From positions 1 to 28,974 of the forward strand of contig JAZNUV010000039.1 of assembly GCA_045592445.1 (NCBI GenBank): a stretch of 28,974 nt of DNA, written 5' to 3'. The position numbers and the translations under genes are program-made. The stretch comes from JAQXGO01 sp045592445 (lineage in GTDB: Bacteria > Bacillota > Clostridia > UMGS1883 > UMGS1540). A model generated the notes under the pieces. The model searched no databases and was not told the DNA's origin. It worked only from the letters and a program-made list of their open reading frames with translations. Of this stretch, positions 22,616 to 28,974 are shown piece after piece. Every line of letters starts with the position of its first letter. The first letter of the stretch is position 1.

Positions 22616-23980
22616 GTGAGCAAATTTGAGACAGATTTATCAAAAGGCAGCGTAGGGAAACAACTTTGGCGATTCGCGTTGCCTTTTATTATTTCAAACC
22701 TGATTCAGTCCCTTTATAGCGTGGTGGACATGATTATCGTCGGGCAGTTTGAGGGGACGGTGAGTATGGCGGGTGTCAACATCGGCGGGCAGATTACGCT
22801 TGTCATTACAAACCTTGTTATCGGGCTTTCGGCAGGCGCGACGGTTTTAATCGGGCAATATCTTGGGAGTCAGAACAGGAAGGCACTTCGAGAAACCATC
22901 GGCACACTTTTGACGGCGCTTTTAGTCCTTTCGGTGATTATGACGGTATTTATGGTCGTGTGCAGAAAACCGATGCTTCACATTATACGCACACCCATAG
23001 AATCTTTTGATGAGGCGTGCAAATACCTTCTCATTACCGCGCTCGGCACCGTGTTCATTTTCGGATATAATGCCCTCAGCGCTGTAATGCGCGGCATGGG
23101 TGACAGCAAAAATCCGCTTTATTTTGTCGGAATAGCTTGCTTTATCAATATTATATTGGACTATATATTGGTTGCAGTATGCCATATGGGCGCCGCGGGT
23201 GCGGCGATTGCCACGGTAATTTCGCAGGCGGCCAGCATGATACTGTGTATTTTATATCTTAAAATCAATAACTTTATTTTTGATTTTAAGCTAAAATCCT
23301 TTGGTTTTCACGCAGAGCGCTTTCGCATGCTGATGAAGGTGGGGCTGCCCACCTCTGTGCAAAACGTGGTTGTGGGTATTTCGTTTTTGTTTTTAACAAC
23401 ACTTGCCAATATGATTGGCGTTACGGAATCTGCCGCGCTCGGTGCGGTGGCAAAATTTAATTCCTTTGCAATTTTACCGGCACTCGCTATGAATGCCTCT
23501 ATTGCTGCGATGAGTGCACAAAATATTGGCGCGGGGCAGATTGACAGGGCTGTGCAAACCATGAAAATCGGAACGATAATAGGCTCTGCCATGAGCTTTG
23601 TGGTCTTTATGCTTGCCATGCTGTTCCCCGGGGAGATTATGCGTATTTTTGTGGATGACGATGCCTTGGTAAAGGCAGGCACAGAATACTTGCGTTCCTA
23701 CTGCTTTGATTATATTTTTGCACCCATTATGTTTGGGTTCGGCGGTCTTTTCGTCGGGAGCGGACATACGACATTCACGCTCATAAACAGCATATTGTCT
23801 TCCCTGCTTATTCGGATTCCTGCCTCGTATGTCGGCGGCATGGTGCTCGGATGGGGGATGTTTGGGATAGGACTCGGCGCGCCTGCCTCTGCCTTTGTGT
23901 CGCTTGTGCTGGCGATTTTGTTTTATCGGTCAGGCAGATGGAAAAAGGCGATTATTATAAAGGAAGAGAAACCGCAGTAA
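22616..23980 (+). CDS. MATE family multidrug/cation efflux transporter
   Basis: A 454-residue protein, normal MATE length, with about 12 transmembrane helices in two homologous halves. N-terminal signatures include LWRFALPFIISNLIQSLYSVVDMIIVG, and the SAVMRGMGDSKNPL segment after helix 5 is typical. These antiporters export drugs or metabolites using Na+ or H+. The start is GTG 22616: a strong TTGGAGGT is 7 nt upstream, the ATG at 22612 is in another frame and stops after five codons, and the longer frame runs back into the tRNA. It heads a likely operon with rarA (12-nt gap). Confidence 0.92.
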   Translation: MSKFETDLSKGSVGKQLWRFALPFIISNLIQSLYSVVDMIIVGQFEGTVSMAGVNIGGQITLVITNLVIGLSAGATVLIGQYLGSQNRKALRETIGTLLTALLVLSVIMTVFMVVCRKPMLHIIRTPIESFDEACKYLLITALGTVFIFGYNALSAVMRGMGDSKNPLYFVGIACFINIILDYILVAVCHMGAAGAAIATVISQAASMILCILYLKINNFIFDFKLKSFGFHAERFRMLMKVGLPTSVQNVVVGISFLFLTTLANMIGVTESAALGAVAKFNSFAILPALAMNASIAAMSAQNIGAGQIDRAVQTMKIGTIIGSAMSFVVFMLAMLFPGEIMRIFVDDDALVKAGTEYLRSYCFDYIFAPIMFGFGGLFVGSGHTTFTLINSILSSLLIRIPASYVGGMVLGWGMFGIGLGAPASAFVSLVLAILFYRSGRWKKAIIIKEEKPQ

Positions 23981-23992
23981 GAAGGTGAAAGA

Positions 23993-25261
23993 ATGCAACC
24001 ACTTGCAGACAGAATCCGTCCGACATCGTTGTCGGAAATTGTAGGGCAAAAGCACCTTTTGGGCGAAGGCCAGGTGCTTTATAACCTTTTGGAAAGCGGA
24101 CGTATTCCGAATATGATTTTTTACGGCCCGGCGGGTACGGGGAAAACCACCGTTGCGAATATTGCGGCAAAACGTGCAGGCATGCGGCTATATAAGCTGA
24201 ATGCAACACATGCTTCCGTTTCCGATATTAAAGCCATCGTGGCGGAACTGGATGGCTTTTCAGGCATGGGTGGCGTTCTTCTTTATTTGGATGAAATTCA
24301 AAATTTTAATAAGAAACAGCAGCAGTCGCTACTGGAATTTATGGAGGATGGGCGCATTACGCTCATTGCAAGCACAACAGAAAATCCATATTTTTATATT
24401 TACAATGCAATATTGTCCCGCGCGACGGTGTTTGAATTTCATGAGGTAAAGCCTCAGGACGTTGAAATGGCACTTTCCCGCGCGGAGGCGCATCTTGATA
24501 AAGAGGGGATTAAGGCGCAACTTACAAAAGAGGCACGCACCTATCTTGCGGGCGCGTGTGGCGGCGATGTCAGACAGGCAATCGGAGCCCTTGAGGTAGC
24601 CGTTCATTGTACGACGCCTGATAAAAACGGTCAAATAACGGTATCGGAGGAAACGGTGCAGGCGTGCCTTGGCCGCCGTGCCATTCGCTATGACAGGGAC
24701 GGCGACAGTCATTACGATATCGTAAGCGCATTTCAAAAGTCCATCCGCGGCAGTGACCCGGATGCCGCCATACATTACCTCGCGCGCCTTGTGGAGGCGG
24801 GTGACTTGCCTTCGATTTGCCGCCGCCTTTTGGTGATTGCAGCGGAGGATATCGGGCTTGCTTATCCGCAGGCGATTGTGGTGACAAAGGCGTGCGTAGA
24901 CAGTGCGTTGCAGCTTGGATTTCCGGAGGCACGGATTCCGCTTTCCGAAGCAGTTCTTCTTTTGGCGACGGCACCGAAAACCAACTCCGCAATTTGCGCG
25001 ATTGACGCGGCACTCAAAGACGTGCAAAACGGTTACACGGGTGAAGTACCTGCGCATCTTCGCGATGCACATTATAGCGGAGCGGAAAAACTGGGTCGCG
25101 GTAAAACATATCAATATCCGCACAATTTCCCCAAAAATTACGTAAAACAACAGTATTTGCCTGACACGATTCAAGACAAGGTGTACTACACACCGGGCGA
25201 TAATAAATTTGAAGCGGCTATTTCGGCACACATGGAGCAGTTGAAAAAGAAAGAGGGGTAA
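23993..25261 (+). CDS. rarA: Replication-associated recombination protein RarA (MgsA)
   Basis: A 422-residue AAA+ ATPase related to clamp loaders, acting at stalled replication forks with SSB. Motifs: Walker A GPAGTGKT (45-52), Walker B LLYLDE (96-101), sensor 1 ASTTENP (126-132) and arginine finger segment LSRATVFEF (141-149). The C-terminal half holds the MgsA tetramerisation region, including the DLPSICRRLLVIAAEDIGLAYP segment and a DAHYSGAEKLGRGKTYQYPHNF motif. Full length. ATG 23993 has AGAAGGTGA upstream. Confidence 0.95.
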   Translation: MQPLADRIRPTSLSEIVGQKHLLGEGQVLYNLLESGRIPNMIFYGPAGTGKTTVANIAAKRAGMRLYKLNATHASVSDIKAIVAELDGFSGMGGVLLYLDEIQNFNKKQQQSLLEFMEDGRITLIASTTENPYFYIYNAILSRATVFEFHEVKPQDVEMALSRAEAHLDKEGIKAQLTKEARTYLAGACGGDVRQAIGALEVAVHCTTPDKNGQITVSEETVQACLGRRAIRYDRDGDSHYDIVSAFQKSIRGSDPDAAIHYLARLVEAGDLPSICRRLLVIAAEDIGLAYPQAIVVTKACVDSALQLGFPEARIPLSEAVLLLATAPKTNSAICAIDAALKDVQNGYTGEVPAHLRDAHYSGAEKLGRGKTYQYPHNFPKNYVKQQYLPDTIQDKVYYTPGDNKFEAAISAHMEQLKKKEG

Positions 25262-25267
25262 AATTTT

Positions 25268-25537
25268 ATGCAGCTTATATTCGGGGTTACAGCACTCGGC
25301 GTAATAAGCCTTTTGGCAGGCATTTTGCTTTCCATTCTTCGGAAAGCACCCGTCGTGCGGCGCGTGTTTTATACAATGGCAACAGGCGCTTTTTTTTGCT
25401 TTTTCATTGCGGGTGGAGCTGTACTTTGTGCGGCAAAAGCCATGGATAAAAAAATTCTCTGCCTGTACTTTGTTCTTTGCGGCGGGGTAGTGCTCACGAC
25501 CTTTTTACTGTTGTGGCGGAAGAAAAAGGAAAACTAA
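25268..25537 (+). CDS. Small hypothetical membrane protein
   Basis: An 89-residue protein with three predicted transmembrane helices (about 3-23, 38-57, 64-82) and a Lys-rich C-terminal tail (RKKKEN). No family recognised. It lies 6 nt after rarA with RBS GAGGGGTAA, so it belongs to the same transcript; the following hairpin ends the operon. Function unknown. Confidence 0.75.
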   Translation: MQLIFGVTALGVISLLAGILLSILRKAPVVRRVFYTMATGAFFCFFIAGGAVLCAAKAMDKKILCLYFVLCGGVVLTTFLLLWRKKKEN

Positions 25538-25538
25538 G

Positions 25539-25569
25539 AAATCACACCTGACATTGTCAGGTGTGATTT
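25539..25569. terminator. Bidirectional terminator between the rarA operon and ddh
   Basis: AAATCACACCTGAC and GTCAGGTGTGATTTT form a 12-14 bp stem with a tiny loop, flanked by A and T runs on both strands. It sits between convergent genes and can serve both. Confidence 0.9.
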
Positions 25570-25582
25570 TGTTAGAAGGGAC

Positions 25583-26551
25583 TTATAAAAGTCTGGCGCG
25601 TAAATCCGAAGGATCTTCGGGTGAAAGCAGTGCAGGGGGAACGTCCAGTACAGTTTTGCAACCTGTTTGTCCCATGCGATACAGTTTCACCGCGGCGCGC
25701 GCGTAGGCAACTAAAACTGCCGAGGTGAATGCGGGGTTAGACTCTAATTTCAGCGCGTATTCTATCGTATGATTCGCACCGTCCGCCGTCTTGCCGTTTC
25801 GAATGACAAAGCCGCCGTGCGGCAGACCGCTATGATCGCGCGCCAATTCTTCTGCCGAAACAAAATGAACAGTCGTATCATAGTCGGCAAAATAGTTTGG
25901 CATTTCACAGATTTCGCGTTCGATTTTCGAGAGGTCTGCACCTTCTTTTGCTACAACAAAGCATTTGCGTGTGTGTTTTTCGCGAGTCGAAAGCGTCGGA
26001 TTTTCACCGTTTCTTACTCGATTTAAAGCATCTTCCACAGGCACGGTGTACTGCCTTGCGTCCAAAACGCCGTCAATACGGCGAATTGCATCGGAATGGC
26101 CCTGGCTTACGCCCTTGCCCCAAAACGTATAATCATGCCCTTCGGGCAAAATGGCGGTGCCATAAAGGCGATTTAAAGAAAAAAGACCGGGGTCCCAACC
26201 AACGGAAATAATGCCGATGTGACCGCCTTCCACTGCCGCCTCATCCACATTTTTAAAGTGCGTGGGGATTTTTGCGTGTGTATCAAAGCTATCAATAACG
26301 TTAAAATGCTTTGCAAGCATTGGAGTTTGCGTGGGCAAATCCGTTGCACTGCCGCCGCATAAAATCATAACGTCAATTTCATCTTTTTTTTCAAGAATCG
26401 TATCCGCACGGAATACGGGGGCATCCACCTTCAGGGAGGCGGGGTCACGCCGTGTAAAAATGCCTGCAAGCTCCATGTCTCGATTCTGGCGAAGGGCATT
26501 AAAAACACCACGACCAAGATTTCCATAACCATAAATTCCAACTTTTATCAT
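25583..26551 (-). CDS. ddh: meso-Diaminopimelate D-dehydrogenase
   Basis: A 322-residue NADP-dependent enzyme that makes meso-DAP directly from tetrahydrodipicolinate and ammonia, feeding lysine and peptidoglycan synthesis. The Rossmann GYGNLGRG (8-15) opens the protein, followed by signatures such as GWDPGLFSLNRLY and WGKGVSQGHSDAIRRIDGV, diagnostic of DAP dehydrogenases. Length matches the family. The start overlaps the upstream transporter stop by four bases (ATGA), so translation is coupled. It is the last gene of the operon. Confidence 0.95.
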   Translation of the reverse strand: MIKVGIYGYGNLGRGVFNALRQNRDMELAGIFTRRDPASLKVDAPVFRADTILEKKDEIDVMILCGGSATDLPTQTPMLAKHFNVIDSFDTHAKIPTHFKNVDEAAVEGGHIGIISVGWDPGLFSLNRLYGTAILPEGHDYTFWGKGVSQGHSDAIRRIDGVLDARQYTVPVEDALNRVRNGENPTLSTREKHTRKCFVVAKEGADLSKIEREICEMPNYFADYDTTVHFVSAEELARDHSGLPHGGFVIRNGKTADGANHTIEYALKLESNPAFTSAVLVAYARAAVKLYRMGQTGCKTVLDVPPALLSPEDPSDLRARLL

Positions 26552-27426
26552 TTTTTTTCAACCTTTCTATCCTGTAATATGGGAAGTTGCGCCAATAAAA
26601 TTGCAACAAAGATAATCAAACAGCCCCAAAGCTCGCGCGAGGTAAATTTCTCGCCCATAATCAAAACACCGCCGATAAGCGCGAACACCGATTCAAGACT
26701 GCAAATAAGTGCTGCCGAGGCGGGGTCCGTATCTTTTTGTGCCACAGTTTGCAATGTATATGCAACACCGCAGGAGAGAACGCCTGCATATAAAATCGGA
26801 ACACCTGCACTGACAATGTCCCCAAGCCTGGGTGTTTCAAAAACAAACATGGCAATGGTGGAAAGAATGCCTGCAACAAAAAATTGAATGCAGGACATGC
26901 GCACGCAGTCCACCTTCGGTGCAAAATAATCAATAATAAGAATGTGGAGCGCAAATGAGACGGAGCCGAGCAGAAGGTAAATATCCCCTGCTTCAATTGA
27001 AAAACCATTTCCTCCGCACAAAAGGTACATGCCGCAGATGGAAAGCAAAACACCTGCCCATACGGCCCACGGAATATGCCGTTTTACAAAAATGCCGAAA
27101 ACAGGCACCATGATAATATAGAGCGCTGTGATAAAGCCTGCTTTTCCCGCGGAGGAGGTGACAATACCGTGTTGCTGGAGCGTACTGCCCAAAAACAGGA
27201 CAATACCACACAAAACACCTGCAAGAATAGGCCATTTGGCGGATTTCCCTTTGTCTAAAAACCGAATACACGGCAAAAGAACGAGGCCGCCGATAAGACT
27301 GCGCGTTCCGTTAAATGTAAAAGGGCTTACGGCATCCATGCCCTTACGCTGCGCTACAAAAGCCATGCCCCAAATCAATGCGGTCAAAAGCAAAAGTGCG
27401 TTGGCACGCAGCTTTTTATTTCTCAT
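26548..27426 (-). CDS. DMT-superfamily EamA transporter
   Basis: A 292-residue membrane protein with ten predicted helices formed by two EamA repeats; the N-terminal signature ALLLLTALIWGMAFVAQRKGMD and the internal GVLLSICGMYLL phrase are typical. Such proteins export amino acids or metabolites; the substrate here is unknown, although the neighbour ddh makes a lysine/cell-wall precursor. Start ATG 27426 overlaps the upstream gene end by 11 nt, with AGAGGACC-type RBS not obvious on the strand, consistent with coupling. Confidence 0.88.
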   Translation of the reverse strand: MRNKKLRANALLLLTALIWGMAFVAQRKGMDAVSPFTFNGTRSLIGGLVLLPCIRFLDKGKSAKWPILAGVLCGIVLFLGSTLQQHGIVTSSAGKAGFITALYIIMVPVFGIFVKRHIPWAVWAGVLLSICGMYLLCGGNGFSIEAGDIYLLLGSVSFALHILIIDYFAPKVDCVRMSCIQFFVAGILSTIAMFVFETPRLGDIVSAGVPILYAGVLSCGVAYTLQTVAQKDTDPASAALICSLESVFALIGGVLIMGEKFTSRELWGCLIIFVAILLAQLPILQDRKVEKK

Positions 27427-28594
27427 AAGAGAGGACCACCTTCTGAATAATATCCATCGCCTCGTCCAGAAGTTCCTCCGTGTGCGTTGCCATCAGGCTT
27501 GCACGCAAAAGACATTCCGTCGGTGCGGTGGCAGGCGGCAGTACGGGATTTACAAATACACCCGCGTCGTATAAAAGCTTGTTGGTTGCAAGCGTGGTTT
27601 CTGCATCATATGTATATATAGGAACAATCGGCGTGTCCGCTTCCTTAATTTTAAGACCACGTTCCAAAAGCCCGCGACGAAGATATGCGCCAAGCTCCGA
27701 AAGCCTTTCTACGCGTTCGGGTTCCTTCTTTATTACATTTAAAGCAGCCATGGCGGTTGCACACATAGCAGGCGGGATGGATGCACTAAATATAAAAGGA
27801 CGGGAGTTGTGGCGTGTAAAGTCGATTACGCGTTCGCTGGCAACCATGTAGCCGCCAAGACTTGCAAGGGATTTTGAAAACGTACCCATGATGACATCGA
27901 CTTCATCAGTAAGGCCAAAGTAATCTGCGGTACCGCGGCCACCTTCACCTAAAACGCCAAAGCCGTGTGCGTCGTCCACCATAACGGCGGCATCGTATTT
28001 CTTTGCAAGTTCTACAATTTTCGGAAGGTCGCAAATATCACCACTCATACTGAAAACGCCGTCGGTTACAATCAGTTTGCCTGCACCTTCGGGAATCAGC
28101 GAGAGCTGAGTTTCTAAATCCTGCATGTCGTTATGCTTATAGCGGACCATTTTTGCATAGCTTAAACGGCAAGCGTCATAAATGCTGGCGTGATTTTCTC
28201 TGTCGCACAAAATGTAGTCGTTTCTGCCTGTAATGGCGCTTATAATGCCGAGATTGGACTGAAAGCCCGTGGAAAACGTCATACACGCTTCTTTTCCAAT
28301 ATATGTGGCAAGTGCTTCTTCCAATTCAAGATGTAATTTCAAAGTACCATTTAAAAAACGGGAGCCTGAGCATCCGGTGCCGTAGATTTCCGTTGCCCGA
28401 ATCCCGGCTTCCACAACCTCGGGATGCACTGTCAGACCCAAATAGTTATTGGAACCTAACATGATGCGGCGTTTACCTTCCATCGTTACCGTGACATCCT
28501 GGCGGGATTCAAGACAATGGAAGTAGGGGTATAATCCTTTTTCGCGATACGTATTTGCCATCGTAAATGCATCGCATTTATCAAATAATGACAT
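27416..28594 (-). CDS. PLP-dependent alpha-oxoamine synthase (SPT/KBL/BioF family)
   Basis: A 392-residue PLP enzyme that condenses an amino acid with an acyl-CoA. The PLP lysine is K241 in GTFSKSLASLGG; D207 and H210 are in MVDDAHGFG; H135 (ENHAS) would stack on the cofactor. The N-terminal GLYPYFHCLES, the GSNNYLGL and GTGCSGSRFLNGTL motifs and KHNDMQDLE look closest, from memory, to Bacteroidetes serine palmitoyltransferase-type sequences, but 2-amino-3-ketobutyrate CoA ligase and 8-amino-7-oxononanoate synthase cannot be ruled out. No bio genes or threonine dehydrogenase adjoin it. Strong RBS (GAAGGAG) and its own promoter; it heads the operon with a DMT transporter and ddh. Confidence 0.9.
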   Translation of the reverse strand: MSLFDKCDAFTMANTYREKGLYPYFHCLESRQDVTVTMEGKRRIMLGSNNYLGLTVHPEVVEAGIRATEIYGTGCSGSRFLNGTLKLHLELEEALATYIGKEACMTFSTGFQSNLGIISAITGRNDYILCDRENHASIYDACRLSYAKMVRYKHNDMQDLETQLSLIPEGAGKLIVTDGVFSMSGDICDLPKIVELAKKYDAAVMVDDAHGFGVLGEGGRGTADYFGLTDEVDVIMGTFSKSLASLGGYMVASERVIDFTRHNSRPFIFSASIPPAMCATAMAALNVIKKEPERVERLSELGAYLRRGLLERGLKIKEADTPIVPIYTYDAETTLATNKLLYDAGVFVNPVLPPATAPTECLLRASLMATHTEELLDEAMDIIQKVVLSYEK

Positions 28595-28617
28595 AAAACC
28601 AACTCCTTCAATTTTGT

Positions 28618-28647
28618 ATTATACCATTAAATAAGACAGGAAGTCAA
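28618..28647 (-). promoter_or_regulatory. Sigma-A promoter of the oxoamine synthase operon
   Basis: TTGACT (28647-28642) and TATAAT (28623-28618) on the minus strand have 18-nt spacing, about 24 nt before the start codon. Confidence 0.82.
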
Positions 28648-28743
28648 TTAAAATCCGTATAGAAAAGAAAAAAATGGAATATTCAGCAAAAAGAGTAGTT
28701 TTTCGGCATTTTTTGTGCGCGGCGCGACAAAAAACAAAAAATT

Positions 28744-28860
28744 TTAAAAAAATGCTTGACAATCTGCCTCAAGTTGTGGTAACATATATCCTGTTGCGCG
28801 AGAGAAAAGAATTTGCAGCGTTTTAGAAAAAAGAAAAAAGTTAAAAAAATGCTTGACAAT
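28744..28860 (+). repeat. 20-bp direct repeat carrying two -35 elements
   Basis: The same 20 bases occur at 28744-28763 and 28841-28860, each ending in the TTGACA of a promoter. The exact duplication spaced 97 bp apart indicates a duplicated upstream promoter element. Confidence 0.9.
28756..28785 (+). promoter_or_regulatory. rRNA-type upstream promoter P1
   Basis: TTGACA 28756-28761 is perfect; TAACAT 28780-28785 follows at 18 nt. An A-rich block precedes it, as in UP elements of rrn promoters. Confidence 0.7.
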
Positions 28861-28881
28861 TTGTTTTCTCCGTGATATAAT
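28853..28881 (+). promoter_or_regulatory. rRNA-type downstream promoter P2
   Basis: TTGACA 28853-28858 and TATAAT 28876-28881 are perfect with 17-nt spacing and an A-rich upstream element. With P1 it forms the tandem arrangement typical of Firmicute rRNA operons. Confidence 0.88.
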
Positions 28882-28974
28882 AAAATTCCGCTGCGGGGCA
28901 GCGACCGGACTTTGAAAATTAGATAGCGTAAAAGGGCTCAAAAGATAATTTTGAGTAAAAAGAAAACTTGTCAT
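28882..28974 (+). other. Probable 16S rRNA operon leader, cut by the window edge
   Basis: Downstream of P2 are a small hairpin (CGCTGC/GCAGCG, 28889-28903), a CTTTGAAAATTAGATA segment resembling rrn leader boxA/processing sequence, and a 7-bp inverted repeat (CTCAAAA 28937-28943 with TTTTGAG 28949-28955). No protein gene is credible here. The 16S gene itself would begin beyond the window, so this call is inferred from promoter strength and leader look. Confidence 0.6.

Noticed and set aside
24329..25231. Minus-strand 300-codon frame antisense to rarA
   Set aside because: Composition is Arg/Cys/His-rich and shadow-like; rarA on the other strand is complete with all motifs.
28744..28974. Minus-strand 76-codon frame at the right edge
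   Set aside because: It lies wholly across the tandem promoters and leader and has no ribosome binding site context.

Overview
The window looks like chromosomal DNA from a spore-forming Clostridia-type Firmicute, possibly a gut Oscillospirales/Clostridiales lineage. Supporting signs are a SPOCS-LysM spore-coat type gene, near-consensus sigma-A promoters with strong AGGAGG-type ribosome binding sites, an S-layer homology protein, RqcH, a meso-diaminopimelate dehydrogenase and an rRNA-type promoter region at the right edge. Species-level assignment is not possible from this sequence alone.

Layout. (1) 1-2481, minus strand: the SPOCS/LysM protein, an uncertain small Cys/Trp-rich ORF, and an unrecognised gene that runs off the left edge. 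(2) 2643-12100, plus strand: a compact 9.5 kb phage-derived cassette of eleven intact genes. They are portal, zinc-ribbon protein, scaffold-like protein, gpT-type major capsid protein, fibre with decapeptide repeats, XhlA-like membrane/coiled-coil protein, holin, amidase endolysin, head-tail adaptor, gp10-like tail hub and an ejection-like protein. No terminase, integrase, repressor, replication gene, tape measure or tail tube is visible. The cassette is bounded by a divergent sporulation-type gene and a bidirectional terminator. It encodes the shell, portal, short tail and lysis functions of a podovirus-like particle. This makes it the best candidate for an undescribed system: a domesticated gene-transfer-agent-like or other phage-derived particle, with a prophage remnant as the null hypothesis. 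(3) 12185-15930, minus strand: an SLH surface protein and RqcH. (4) 16121-17461, plus strand: rplM-rpsI and an HU gene with its own promoter and terminator. (5) 17494-19214: an acyl-CoA synthetase, convergent with comEC (19229-21514, minus) and a ZIP metal transporter (minus). (6) 22416-25569: tRNA-Leu(TAA), then a MATE transporter, rarA and a small membrane protein. (7) 25583-28647, minus strand: a tight three-gene operon of an alpha-oxoamine synthase (SPT/KBL/BioF family), a DMT-type transporter and ddh. (8) 28648-28974: tandem sigma-A promoters with a 20-bp direct repeat and a leader typical of the region upstream of a 16S rRNA gene, which would start beyond the window.

Apart from the phage cassette the genes are ordinary housekeeping: ribosome and ribosome rescue, nucleoid, recombination, competence, cell wall and transport. 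Calls rest on motifs and family knowledge read by eye; no database search was possible.
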